Under the pieces are notes generated by a model that saw only the letters and a program-made list of their open reading frames with translations, was not told the DNA's origin and made no database searches. From the NCBI RefSeq assembly GCF_000142805.1, contig NC_013081.1, positions 1,054,001-1,118,000 of the forward strand: a DNA stretch of 64,000 nt, given 5' to 3'. Source of the stretch: Lachancea thermotolerans CBS 6340. Lineage: Eukaryota; Ascomycota; Saccharomycetes; Saccharomycetales; Saccharomycetaceae. Below, in pieces: positions 37,241 through 46,241 of the stretch (its first letter is position 1; each line of letters starts with the position of its first letter). Made by a program: the position numbers and the translations under genes.

Positions 37241-38218
37241 ATGTCAGGTGGACTTGAACCTAGTACGACTGCAAGATGCACCATCCTAACGTCGGAAGGC
37301 ATCTTGAATGTTGAGTTGTGGGCGAAGGAGTTTCCTAAAACAACGCGCCGTTTTCTGGAGAATTGCATTAAGGGTCTGTACGATGGTGTCCCCTTTATCG
37401 AGAAGCCAGGCGGAACAATAATCTTAACTGGAGAGATTGGATGCGATCCTGTAGGTAGCGTTGAGAGCAACACTAGAGTGAGGTTCGATCGTAGGGGCCT
37501 CTTGGCGAGCTTCCCTAGCTCGAAAGGTGCATTTGCTATAACGTTGTGTGATAACTCCCACTTGGAGGGTAAGGCAACGGTTTTTGGGAAGCTCGTAGAT
37601 AGCACTTACTACAGTGTTCTCAGGATCTGTGGCAAGGAGCTGAAGGCTGACAGTGACGAGTTTTTATACCCTGCATGGGTCAAAAGTATTAGTGTAGAAG
37701 AGCCTTACTTCAAGGACCTAATCGGTCACGAAGCAAGCGCGCCAAAAACAATAAGCGATGCGGTTAAGCCCCAACGGAAGAGACCGGTAAAAAAGCGCGT
37801 GCGTTTGGAGTACGAAGAAGAAGGCGATGATCAAGAAGACGCCCTTTCAAACATCAAAATCAGGGCGGCACACGACCTTTTGAATGATAAACGGCTTGTC
37901 AGGGAGACGCCGCCCTTGGGAAACTTGGGCTCTGCCGAATCCAGACTGCCTCAAAAATCATCCAAAAATACAGCCTCCTCCAACGTTGAACATGAAGCGT
38001 CGCCCAGCGATGCTAAAAAAGTAGGGCACAGCCCAGACGACGGTTCTGGTTCTGGTTCTCAGAAGCCGCTTGACGTTACCCAGGCGGAACCTGAAGGCCA
38101 TGATCTAACGCAAAGAGAGCGGGAGACACTAAAACTCCTGGAGCAATTCAAAAAAACGTCTTCCAAAAACAAGCAATTTGCGTCACACCAACTTAATTTC
38201 GGCGGTCAAGCTCCTTAG
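37241..38218 (+). CDS. CWC27: Cwc27, spliceosome-associated cyclophilin-like protein
   Basis: This cyclophilin-fold protein is found with the Cef1/NineTeen spliceosome complex. The 325-residue product (S. cerevisiae 301) has the cyclophilin domain over about residues 1-160, with TTARCTILTSEGILNVELW and family residues such as FGKLVDSTYY. A charged tail follows, with a short Gly-Ser repeat near 266-274 and the conserved end RERETLKLLEQFK. The active-site residues of peptidyl-prolyl isomerases look poorly kept, as in other Cwc27 proteins. The start is the first ATG, after a frame open without Met. It is convergent with VPS28 with only 19 bp between stops, matching YPL064C. Confidence 0.92.
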   Translation: MSGGLEPSTTARCTILTSEGILNVELWAKEFPKTTRRFLENCIKGLYDGVPFIEKPGGTIILTGEIGCDPVGSVESNTRVRFDRRGLLASFPSSKGAFAITLCDNSHLEGKATVFGKLVDSTYYSVLRICGKELKADSDEFLYPAWVKSISVEEPYFKDLIGHEASAPKTISDAVKPQRKRPVKKRVRLEYEEEGDDQEDALSNIKIRAAHDLLNDKRLVRETPPLGNLGSAESRLPQKSSKNTASSNVEHEASPSDAKKVGHSPDDGSGSGSQKPLDVTQAEPEGHDLTQRERETLKLLEQFKKTSSKNKQFASHQLNFGGQAP

Positions 38219-38237
38219 TCCCGTTGTATCTAGCGAT

Positions 38238-38918
38238 TTACTCCAGCAACGTATAGAAGCTTTTATAGGCGGTATCTACGCTGAAAAGCAACTCGCTTGC
38301 TTCATCTTCTGACAGCTTTTCTGCCGCTCTCATCTTGTTGATCTTCACAATCCACTCCACCAGGTCCCTTCTATTATCGAAGTCTTGCGAAGTTACTCTG
38401 TTTATGCTCAGCAAAAGCTCGGACATGAGGGGATGTAACTGGTCTTTCGCGCGGTAATTGAGCTTCAGCGCGTCCATCACTGTGATGAAGTTTCCTGTTG
38501 CCTCTGCTACGGCCTTCCCGCTATATTTTGCTGATCCATTTGAGCTTTCTTTGGTAGTTTTACTTTGTATAGCATGTTCAACTGTCACTGGCATCCCCCT
38601 CTCAATTCTGGTAATAGCGTTTGATGCACTTATGCTATATTTCTCCTTGAAGGCCGTCAAGTCACCGAACTCTTTCGCGACATCTTCATTCGATAAGTAC
38701 GTTTTATATTGAGCTAGCAGTTTGTTGACAGTGACTGTGTAATCTTCGCTAGACAAGCAGTCCTTGAGGTACGCTTTCTCAACCTGATCAAGGGTTATTA
38801 TCAGGGAATACACCTCAGCTAAGGTCTCTATGGTTTCACGTTGTTGAGGGCTAGTGTAGTGGTCAAATAATGGCACTTCCGCGTGAAGCTTTTCAGTAAG
38901 AAAGTCAGAATCTGCCAT
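38238..38918 (-). CDS. VPS28: Vps28, ESCRT-I subunit
   Basis: Vps28 is part of ESCRT-I (with Vps23, Vps37 and Mvb12), which sorts ubiquitinated cargo into multivesicular bodies. The 226-residue protein (S. cerevisiae 242) has the N-terminal core-binding helices, with YTSPQQRETIETLAEVYSL and the motif KAYLKDCLSSEDYT, and a C-terminal four-helix domain (about 130-226) that binds ESCRT-II. It is all helical with no membrane segment. Position matches YPL065W. Confidence 0.95.
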   Translation of the reverse strand: MADSDFLTEKLHAEVPLFDHYTSPQQRETIETLAEVYSLIITLDQVEKAYLKDCLSSEDYTVTVNKLLAQYKTYLSNEDVAKEFGDLTAFKEKYSISASNAITRIERGMPVTVEHAIQSKTTKESSNGSAKYSGKAVAEATGNFITVMDALKLNYRAKDQLHPLMSELLLSINRVTSQDFDNRRDLVEWIVKINKMRAAEKLSEDEASELLFSVDTAYKSFYTLLE

Positions 38919-39068
38919 CGCTGGGGTCTTAACGATTTACCTAAATCTTTTGTCACTAAGCCGGGCTATCGATGAGCCTATATGACAATCACGTCAACTT
39001 CATTCTATACGCCAACCAAGTTCTATATGATCACGTGTGTACATAACACTCTTATAATTCAATCACGA

Positions 39069-40425
39069 CTATTCTATTACAGGGACCCTGCGCGGTACCT
39101 TGAATCTTGTATCGAATTCGACTCCAAGCTGCTTGAGGGTCCTTTTATCAGCTGTATAAACTACTGGGGGCAGTGGGGGATATTCAAGACCACCAGTGGT
39201 CTTATTTCTCTTTATGCCTCCAAAGTTTTCGTAGAATGCATGAGCATTTTTGGCAATGTCCCTTTCCCTAAGAACGACATTATCAACCAGCTTGAGCTGA
39301 GACCTAACCCAAGGAAATATATCAATGGGCTGGTGAATTTCAAAGTCTTTGGCGTTTCCAAACTTAAACCTTATAGTCACGTCATGGGTGATGGAAAAAA
39401 GCTTTCCTCTGGTGGTTATAGAGCTGTGGTAATTGAAGGGCTCTAGGTCTTTTCGGCTTTTTAAAAGAACTGTCTCTGGAGGAGTTTCTGCGTAAACTGG
39501 TTCGTGCTGTGGAAGTTGATAGAGAACGGCGGGCTCATTCAAAGACATTTCGTATTGTTTGAAGTGTGTATTCTTCGTTAAAATGCGAACGTCTGATTTG
39601 AATTCGATACCGGAACCTCCTATTACCTCGTGGAAAGGCTTGGTGAAGCTGTGAAGTATGTTTTCCTTGGCATCATGGTGCGTGTCAAAGACCTCTAAAT
39701 ATTCTTTGATTTCGAAAACCACTGCTTTCAGTTTGACCTTCTTATTGAACATTCGCTGAGACCCTGCAAGGTTAGGTATAACGTTAAGATGAAGATGCAG
39801 AAGATCATCAGTAGTGACGCAAGGGTTTTCTACCCTGTATTTGACTTGTATTTTATTGTCTGGCGAGTGGTAAACCCGTTTTAGAGGTTGCGACAAACGC
39901 GAAGTAGTGAGGTTGTCATACCTTTCAACATTGACTGCTGTTGAAAATGTTTGCGTTAATGGAGTACTGGCGTCGGTGAAGTACACGGCGCGGCACTCTA
40001 GGGTCGTGTAGCAGTGGCCAAAGCGGGAGTTGTAATTTGTCTCTTTAATATCGTCTGGTACCCCAATTGTCAGAGGGATGTCGATACCCACTAGTTTTTT
40101 GTTGGAAACCATTATGTTCTTCTTGTAGTGAACGATGCACTTTTCGATCTTAGGTTTTGATGTAAACGAGTGGCCGCTACTATTTAGAGCCTCGGTGGTT
40201 CTCAGAACCACTTCCATGTTTTCAATGAAAAACTCTTTACCATCGCTAGACCTTACTCGGAGCTCGCATTCAAGACGTGGCTGATGCTGTGTTAGTTTTC
40301 GAGTGTGGGTAAAGGTGTTGTAATGACAGTGAGATTCTTTGACATACCAAAGTTTCCGGCAGCCCCGGGCAGCCACGAATTATTGAGTTGTAACTAGGCT
40401 TTAGTGATATCACGGGATGTGTCAT
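39069..40425 (-). CDS. RGL1: Rgl1-like arrestin-fold protein (spliced gene)
   Basis: The protein appears to have N- and C-lobes of an arrestin fold: LPRLECELRVRSSDG near the start, VKYRVENPCVTTDDLLHLHLNVIPN in the middle. S. cerevisiae Rgl1 (YPL066W, 479 aa) is a regulator of Rho1 signalling that acts with Tus1, and it is the expected neighbour after VPS28. The long frame has no ATG before its conserved part. An intron supplies it: exon 1 is 40425-40348, 5' site GTATGT (40347-40342), branch site AACTAAC (40297-40291), 3' CAG ending at 40281, and exon 2 is 40280-39069. The joined N-terminus reads MTHPVISLKPSYNSIIRG and the total is 429 aa. The arrestin reading is my own judgement. Confidence 0.8.
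40281..40347 (-). other. RGL1: Spliceosomal intron of RGL1
   Basis: This short intron is 67 nt, with GTATGT, an AACTAAC branch site and CAG only 11 nt after the branch A. Phase 0: exon 1 ends with a leucine codon and exon 2 begins PRLECEL, giving the smooth arrestin-like junction GLPETLPRLE. A nearer CAG (ending at 40287) is also in phase 0 but lies about 5 nt from the branch A, probably too close. It would add two residues. Confidence 0.8.
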
Positions 40426-40783
40426 ATCATTGGAAGACCCTTATACGCTTACGGAGCTGTTGCTAGTTGATCGATGCAATTAAACTTTAAGTTTTCTTGG
40501 ATAAATATGTCACGTGGCTGAAGACTTGTGAGTTTGAGAAGTTGTCAAACTAGACCTCTTGCGCCTTCGAGGGGAACGCACCAGCAGCTCAAGAGCGTCT
40601 GATTAATTCTTTAGACAATTATAGTACAGATTAGTTAGAGGCAAATTTTCATTTAAAGTTGCACCAAGCAAGATGCCGCGGACTATAACGCACAAGCCAG
40701 CTTTGCGAATGGGGCGAGTGGGGAGATCGGAGGATTCCAAGAGGTTACTTCCATGCAATGTTAGAACCTCAGCACACACTCTA
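40426..40783. other. RGL1-MCM7 intergenic region
   Basis: About 360 bp lie upstream of RGL1 and downstream of MCM7. It contains one GTCACGTG E-box (40509-40516) and no gene. Confidence 0.5.
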
Positions 40784-43270
40784 TTAGGCATCGCCCATTT
40801 CAGTATCCGTATCTCCTAAACTCGCCGGAGGCTGTGGTGTGGAAACGGATTCAGGCTGGGTGCCGTAATCGAGAGCGGTTTCTGGGCCCTGGTTTAGGAA
40901 ATGCAAGGTGGAGCCCTCATTGACGAGGTTCCATATACCGAGATAGGCGTACTCCTCAATACAGTTGTTGAGCTGCAGCATAGTAAAGCCTCTTGATCTG
41001 ACAGCCTTCACGACGGTATCGTATGGTAGACTCTGTTGCAGGTGCGACCCATCACGGGCCATGTTTTTAATGATAGTGTATATCTTGGTGGTTGGATTTT
41101 CGTCTTCTCCACTCTTGTTGCCCTCTTGGTACAGGGATTCTTTGGATACCTGAATCAGCCGAAGAGCCTCTTCAATGTCTTCAACCTCCACGATGTCACT
41201 GAACCTTAGTTTTGCTAGGCCTTGCGAAAGTCTGATGATGGCTAGAAGAGTTCTAGGAGTTGCCTGGCCAAAAGAAAACCGAGAATCCATTGCCTTTTTG
41301 GAGTCCTGCCTCATGCGGATGTAAGACTGGACAACGTATTCGTTCACCTCTGAGCTCATAGTTGGCCTCTTAGTTTTGGCATACGCAATGAACTCACGCA
41401 TGTCGGAGGGCTCTATTGGCGTGAACCCCAGTTCAGGCTGCTTGTTGTGCATGTGTACGTAAGCAACATGCTCTGCGAGTTTCTCGTCGTCTTCGCGGTT
41501 TGGCGTATCAAGCATTAAGAAGAGAATGTCGAATCTTGAAAGCAAGGCTGCAGGCAAATTGATGTTTTCCAGGGGAGAAAGCCTAGGGTTGTATCTACCG
41601 TAAAGCGGGTTAGCGGCGGCCAGAATGGAGGTTCTGGCGTTCAAAGTCGTATTGATACCTGCTTTCGAAATAGAGATGGTCTGCTGCTCCATGACTTCGT
41701 GAATCGCGGTCCTGTCGCCTTCGTCCATTTTGTCGAACTCGTCGATACAACAGATACCGTTATCAGACAGCACCAGGGCACCACCCTCCAAGACCATTTC
41801 GTCGGTTACGGGATCTTTCATGACCGCGGCGGTCAAACCAACACCCGAGGAACCTTTACCGGTAGTGTAGACGCCACGGGGCGAAATTTTACAGATGGAC
41901 TTCAGGAGCTGCGACTTGGCAACACCGGGGTCACCCATTAAACATATATTGATGTCACCTCTGATCTTCATACCGTCGCCAACCTTTTTGTCCACACCGC
42001 CGACTAACAGCAGGAGCAGGGCCTTCTTGACGTCGAGGTTGCCGTAAATTTCTGGAGCAATAGACTTGGCGAGGCGATTGTAGACGTCGCCCTGGCTGAC
42101 GATACTCAGCACGCGGGCTTCGCTATCCGGGGTGATCTCAAACGTGGCAAACTTCTTCTTGTGCTGAAACACGTACTGTGTCTCGAGGTAAGTCTCGGTG
42201 AGCAGACCAGCTTTGAGGGCTCTGAAGCCGGTGTACGGGGAGGGCATGTAGATGCCGGTGACATCGACGACGTCGCCGGGGGTGAGAGACCTCACGAGTG
42301 TGCCGTTGATGTGGATGGTCAGGGTACGCGGTATGTGGCCTATGGGCACCTGCTCGGACATTTCCTGGATCTTGCACTCCTGGAAGGCGCTGAACTTTGA
42401 TGCACGCGTGCTCATGAAAAGCTGGCCCTTAGTCTGGTTCTGCGAGCACTGCTCGGAGGTACACTCGGTGAGCGGCGTGAAAGTGCGGGAGTTGACCTCT
42501 TGGAAGATCTCGTAGCCACACTGGTCGCAGGTGTAGGCGTTGACCATCACGGAGGGCTTGACGTCGGAGACTCTGGTGACAATGCCGCGGACGGTGATGA
42601 GCTCGCCGAGACGGTCGCCCTTGATCTCGCGGACGGAGAGGGGTGCGTGCCACTTTTTGGCGAAGGCGGAGCTCAGGGGCTTGAAGTAGAGGTTGTAGCG
42701 GCGTATAAGCTTGGCGGGGAAGAGGTCGGACTCTTGCTCGGCGATCTCGCGCATCACGTCGTCGTCTTGTATCTCGCCGGGCGCCTCGGCGGCGAGCTCG
42801 GAGCGGCGCTCGGAGAGAAGCCGGTCGTTACGGAGCTTACGCTGGTACAGAATGACGTCGAGGACGTCGTCCTTGTAATCGAGCTCTTTGGTGGGCGGGG
42901 GCAGCAGCTTGTCGACCGCGCGGCTGAAGATCTCGAGGAAATGGTGGCAGTTGCGGGCGATAGTGCGGACGAGGCCCGCGGATGCGGGGAATGCGGGCGT
43001 GGGATCCGCGTCGGGCGCGAGCAGCTTGTCGTCTTCGAATCGCTGGAGGTCGTCGAGCTCGACGTAGAGCGTCTGGAGCTCGCGGTTGGCGACTTGCTGG
43101 AGCAGCGCCATGTACTTGGGGCCTGTGCCGATGTCCATGGAGACGTCGTCGCCGTCGCGGGCGCTGGAGGGCGCCTGCTCGGACTTGAAGTGAAGCAGGA
43201 AGTCTTCCACAGAGGCCTGGATTTGTGCGTAGTCCACGGGGATCTGGAGCGACGGAAGCGCAGCGCTCAT
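40784..43270 (-). CDS. MCM7: Mcm7/Cdc47 subunit of the replicative helicase
   Basis: Mcm7 is one of the six subunits of the Mcm2-7 helicase loaded at origins. The 828-residue product (S. cerevisiae 845) has an N-terminal domain with a C4-type zinc finger (CDQCGYEI then ECTSEQCSQ). The AAA+ core carries Walker A GDPGVAKSQ, Walker B in CCIDEFDKM and the arginine finger SRFD, and a C-terminal winged-helix region follows. The start at 43270 gives MSAALPSLQIPVDY. The frame stays open 111 codons further upstream, but that stretch has no family similarity and lies in the promoter. The 5' half of the gene is notably GC-rich and the 3' half is not. It matches YBR202W. Confidence 0.97.
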   Translation of the reverse strand: MSAALPSLQIPVDYAQIQASVEDFLLHFKSEQAPSSARDGDDVSMDIGTGPKYMALLQQVANRELQTLYVELDDLQRFEDDKLLAPDADPTPAFPASAGLVRTIARNCHHFLEIFSRAVDKLLPPPTKELDYKDDVLDVILYQRKLRNDRLLSERRSELAAEAPGEIQDDDVMREIAEQESDLFPAKLIRRYNLYFKPLSSAFAKKWHAPLSVREIKGDRLGELITVRGIVTRVSDVKPSVMVNAYTCDQCGYEIFQEVNSRTFTPLTECTSEQCSQNQTKGQLFMSTRASKFSAFQECKIQEMSEQVPIGHIPRTLTIHINGTLVRSLTPGDVVDVTGIYMPSPYTGFRALKAGLLTETYLETQYVFQHKKKFATFEITPDSEARVLSIVSQGDVYNRLAKSIAPEIYGNLDVKKALLLLLVGGVDKKVGDGMKIRGDINICLMGDPGVAKSQLLKSICKISPRGVYTTGKGSSGVGLTAAVMKDPVTDEMVLEGGALVLSDNGICCIDEFDKMDEGDRTAIHEVMEQQTISISKAGINTTLNARTSILAAANPLYGRYNPRLSPLENINLPAALLSRFDILFLMLDTPNREDDEKLAEHVAYVHMHNKQPELGFTPIEPSDMREFIAYAKTKRPTMSSEVNEYVVQSYIRMRQDSKKAMDSRFSFGQATPRTLLAIIRLSQGLAKLRFSDIVEVEDIEEALRLIQVSKESLYQEGNKSGEDENPTTKIYTIIKNMARDGSHLQQSLPYDTVVKAVRSRGFTMLQLNNCIEEYAYLGIWNLVNEGSTLHFLNQGPETALDYGTQPESVSTPQPPASLGDTDTEMGDA

Positions 43271-43600
43271 GATGCGGCGATGAGGTGGAAAGCGAAGCGA
43301 GGGGGCTGAGAGAAAGAGCGGGAAGTCTTGGCCGGGACTCGTGCGGCGCGCGTGGTGTGGGAAACTTTGGACGAGCCTGCGAGATGCGCGAGGGCGAGAG
43401 ATGTTTTTATTTACGTGAGCCTTTGACGAAAAAAAATGGTGTATGTGGTGGGGGGCAGAAGCGCGGAGGATAGAGCAGCGGAGGAGCAGGCGTGCCGAGG
43501 TGTGCTGGAAGCGCACTAACAGAAACTGCGAGACGGCGTGAGGTGTATTGGGGCAGAGCTGGGGCGCTAGAGGCGGGGGGGGGCGCGCGGAGTTCCGCAT

Positions 43601-43713
43601 CACGTGCTATATTTTACGGTCACATCGTACGTATCATAAGGGCACGTGACCTCTATCACGTGACAGCTCAAAGTCCTCGTGACTCTCCACGCGCCCTTCA
43701 CGTGACCCACGTG
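43601..43713. promoter_or_regulatory. Five CACGTG E-boxes (Cbf1/Pho4/Tye7-type)
   Basis: CACGTG is seen at 43601-43606, 43643-43648, 43657-43662, 43699-43704 and 43708-43713. Several carry the full Cbf1 context RTCACGTG or its complement, and 43656-43663 is the perfect palindrome TCACGTGA. In yeast these bind the bHLH factors Cbf1, Pho4 or Tye7. Which of the flanking genes is controlled is unknown; the small predicted mitochondrial gene at 44177 is one candidate and MCM7 the other. Confidence 0.8.
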
Positions 43714-44127
43714 ACCCGGTCTGGAACTTTAATCCGCCCTTTGTGCCCTTTGCGTCCTCGTCGCCCGTGAGGCCCCTCGTCTCCCTGTGCTACTCACCTC
43801 GTGCGCCGTGAGCGGGCGCGAAGGTTTCCCAGTTTCCAACACAAAGCGCATATACGAGCCCGGATGGTGTGATTTGGGTTATGGGCCTAGTACCGAGATG
43901 CAGATATGTAGCTGCGGAGGACAGCAGAATCAGGCAGGCAGCAGTGCAGCGCAGAGATATATAACGGGGGAGGACGCGAGAGTTTGGAACGCAGCAGGAA
44001 AAGACCGATACGCAAACAAAGCGCAAACAGCAGAGCACTCAGCACGCACTACTAGAAGTAGGCATCGCACACAAAAAGTCACACGGCCGCACGCTCGAAG
44101 AATCTCAGGCCCGGATAGCTCCACGCT

Positions 44128-44158
44128 CTCACACGCACACACACATACACACACACAG
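44128..44158. repeat. CA-rich microsatellite
   Basis: An interrupted CA dinucleotide run (CACACGCACACACACATACACACACACAG in part) lies 20-50 bp before the start codon of the small gene at 44177, so probably in its 5' leader. A similar TG/TATG run lies upstream of AMN1. Confidence 0.85.
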
Positions 44159-44176
44159 ATATAAACACACAGCACA

Positions 44177-44419
44177 ATGAGCCCCGCACAACGGCTAGGC
44201 AGAAACGCGTTCTCGGCGTCCCGGCGGTTCGCGTCGTTCGAGCAGGTCTCGGCGTCGCGCTGCCCGCTCAACACGTCGAGCAAGATCTATATGTTCTACC
44301 TCACGCTCGGGTTCACGCTGCCCTTCGCACTGCCGTGGCGCGAGTCCAGCCGCGACGGCGACAACGCCGCGCTTAAGGGCCGCTCCAACCCACGCTCCGT
44401 GTTCCAGCGCCTGATATGA
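44177..44419 (+). CDS. Small predicted mitochondrial single-helix membrane protein
   Basis: This 80-residue product has an N-terminus of about 30 residues rich in Arg, Ser and Ala (LGRNAFSASRRFASF) that looks like a mitochondrial presequence, then one membrane helix near residues 37-52 (KIYMFYLTLGFTLPFALPW), then a short polar tail. The layout resembles small respiratory-chain accessory subunits. A small unnamed S. cerevisiae frame, YBR201C-A, lies between the DER1 and MCM7 counterparts and is the positional candidate. I have no sequence comparison to confirm this. The frame is GC-rich, starts after a TATA box and five E-boxes, and has a clean ATG and stop. Confidence 0.72.
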   Translation: MSPAQRLGRNAFSASRRFASFEQVSASRCPLNTSSKIYMFYLTLGFTLPFALPWRESSRDGDNAALKGRSNPRSVFQRLI

Positions 44420-44609
44420 GCGCGCGCTGGACGGTGCGCAACGCAACGGGGCGCCGGCGCATAGATAGCCCCCATGTAGCAGACGCGCGCGCGGCGCTGC
44501 GCTCACGCGCTCCCCGCGTCGTTCGCGCTCGCTCGCTTATTTATAGGATAATTTAGATTTTTCAACCTCGGGAATCCCGCAAACCTGGCTTCTCTGCCAC
44601 ACCGCCAGC

Positions 44610-45164
44610 ATGCTCTCCTGGGACCAGATCCTCGAACTCATCGCCTCGGGCGAGCTGCAGGAGCTCAAGCGCACGCCGCGCGTCGCTGAGCTCTACCAGC
44701 AGTACCGCGCCGAGCTCGCCGCGCAGCACACCACCGTCGTGGACGCCGTGATCGACCGGAAGCTGCGCTGGGACCGCTGCGAGCTCGCTGCGCTCGACGC
44801 ACGCCTGCCGACCGCGGAGGCCCGCGCCGTGGCCATGCTCTCCGATCCGGCGCTCTACAAGCTGCTGCCCAACGACTTCCCGTACGACTTCGACCCGCGC
44901 GTCTCCCACCTCGTGCTGTGGAGCAAGGTCCGCATCCCGCTCTACAAGCACCACGGCTCGCGCGAAACGGTCCCCGCGGTCTACGATAAGATCCAGAGCT
45001 TCCTAAGCGCGAAGCTGCGCCCGCACGGCGTGCGAAACTTCGCGTGGTTCATCAACTATCCGCACCTCCAGAGCGTCAAGGCCGTGTCCCATATCCACAT
45101 CCTAATCTACACAGAGGACGCGCACGTGATCTCGGACATTCTCGAGGGCGGGTTCCTCAAGTAG
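44610..45164 (+). CDS. DUF3605/NAG-induced-type protein (YPL067C counterpart)
   Basis: This 184-residue soluble protein has the conserved core LPNDFPYDFDPRVSHLVLWSK typical of the DUF3605 family, which includes the Candida N-acetylglucosamine-induced protein. The later part, with HIHILIYTED, is also conserved in type. The biochemical function is unknown. Position after the MCM7 insertion and before the YPL068C and BTS1 counterparts matches YPL067C (198 aa). It lies in the second GC-rich island. The ATG follows a short AT-rich leader. Confidence 0.85.
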   Translation: MLSWDQILELIASGELQELKRTPRVAELYQQYRAELAAQHTTVVDAVIDRKLRWDRCELAALDARLPTAEARAVAMLSDPALYKLLPNDFPYDFDPRVSHLVLWSKVRIPLYKHHGSRETVPAVYDKIQSFLSAKLRPHGVRNFAWFINYPHLQSVKAVSHIHILIYTEDAHVISDILEGGFLK

Positions 45165-45353
45165 CTATGTACGGTTTATCACGTGCTTGATAATGATAAA
45201 TATTTCGTTTATTGTGATGCTGTATGATGTCGCTATGCACGTAGTAGCTGACCTGCCCGCCGCTTTTTTTCCAGCTGCGAGCCAGCTAGCTCATCGCGCG
45301 GAGTGGAAGAGTCTTCTGGCGGACAGTTTCGCTGCCGAGACGCTAAGCAGGCC

Positions 45354-46172
45354 ATGGAATTGAGACGCTCGTCGCGGCGCAAGGCCGCCGGGCAGGACTC
45401 AAAGCAAGACCCTGCGCAGGAGCCGGGTCACACGGGAGAGCGCGCCCCAGACCGCGAGCCTGCGCGCAGATCAGCCCACGAGCAGGAACAGAAGCTTGGC
45501 CGGCAGCAATCGCAGGCGCCGCCCGCCGCCGCCGCCCGCAAGAGGCGTAAGCCTCTGCGAAAAGACGCCCCGCGCAGGCTAGCTCGGCCCGCGTTTCTTA
45601 GCTTGCCGCAGCCGCATTCGTCGCTCGACTCCGACGCTGTGCGCGCCTGCGGCAAGAAGTCTGCGGAGCTCGTCGCTATCCAGGACCACCCGCTGGCGCG
45701 CGACCCGGCTTTGCAGAGGCTGACCCAGCAGGTGCAGCAGCTGTCGGAGTCGCTGCAGTCGCTGCAGTCGCTACAGGAACCGCAGCGCTCCGAAGACGAA
45801 GAGCTTCTCCCGCGCATTAGGCAGGAGCTTGGCAACGGTAACCGCGACCTGGTGCTTGCCAGAGCCCTCACGGACCCCAACATCAGCGAGAGCCAGTCCC
45901 TCAAGCTCGTCGCCAAATGGTACGGTATCGACATGCGGGACGTGTGCGATATCGCGTTCCTACGCGACAAGCCCGGCGCCGACCGCAACTCACGTCAGCG
46001 GTCCGAGCTGCAGTTCGTCAACAAGAGGATCAGCAGAGCTTTGCTCCAGGAAAGAGACACGTCGTTGCCGTGGCCCGAAAAAAGGCGCAAGACGGACACC
46101 TCCCAGCCCACGGAAGCCTCCTCGAGCGGCGACGCCGGCGACCGCTTCCAAAACGTCACGCTTCTCTCGTGA
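45354..46172 (+). CDS. Probable nuclear protein of unknown function (YPL068C counterpart by position)
   Basis: This 272-residue product has a basic N-terminus (LRRSSRRKAAG), an Arg/Gln/Pro-rich disordered region, a Gln/Ser coiled-coil-like segment near 130-160 (LTQQVQQLSESLQSLQS), and a better-ordered region around 165-240 (ALTDPNISESQSLKLVAKWYGID). It has several potential nuclear localisation signals, including a late RKKT-like basic stretch. I do not recognise a family. Its position between the YPL067C and BTS1 counterparts makes it the positional match of YPL068C (293 aa, nuclear, unknown). The ATG is the first in frame; upstream frame lacks Met. Confidence 0.7.
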   Translation: MELRRSSRRKAAGQDSKQDPAQEPGHTGERAPDREPARRSAHEQEQKLGRQQSQAPPAAAARKRRKPLRKDAPRRLARPAFLSLPQPHSSLDSDAVRACGKKSAELVAIQDHPLARDPALQRLTQQVQQLSESLQSLQSLQEPQRSEDEELLPRIRQELGNGNRDLVLARALTDPNISESQSLKLVAKWYGIDMRDVCDIAFLRDKPGADRNSRQRSELQFVNKRISRALLQERDTSLPWPEKRRKTDTSQPTEASSSGDAGDRFQNVTLLS

Positions 46173-46241
46173 CTAGATGCATCGGCACGCCCTGTTGGCC
46201 AGCAGGGGCAAGCAGCATGGTGCAGCAGGGGTCTGGTGCGC

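Larger units (their letters stand above)
43271..44176. other. MCM7 divergent promoter region with E-box cluster
   Basis: This GC-rich stretch of about 900 bp separates divergent MCM7 and a small predicted mitochondrial gene. It has a G-run at about 43574-43583, five CACGTG boxes at 43601-43713, a TATATAA at about 43966 near the plus-strand gene, and a CA-rich run at about 44128-44158. Frames here lack protein character. Confidence 0.65.

Noticed and set aside
43271-43603. In-frame extension of MCM7 by 111 codons upstream
   Set aside because: It is open only because of GC-rich composition, has no Mcm7 similarity and would place the start in the promoter. The ATG at 43270 gives a near-normal length.
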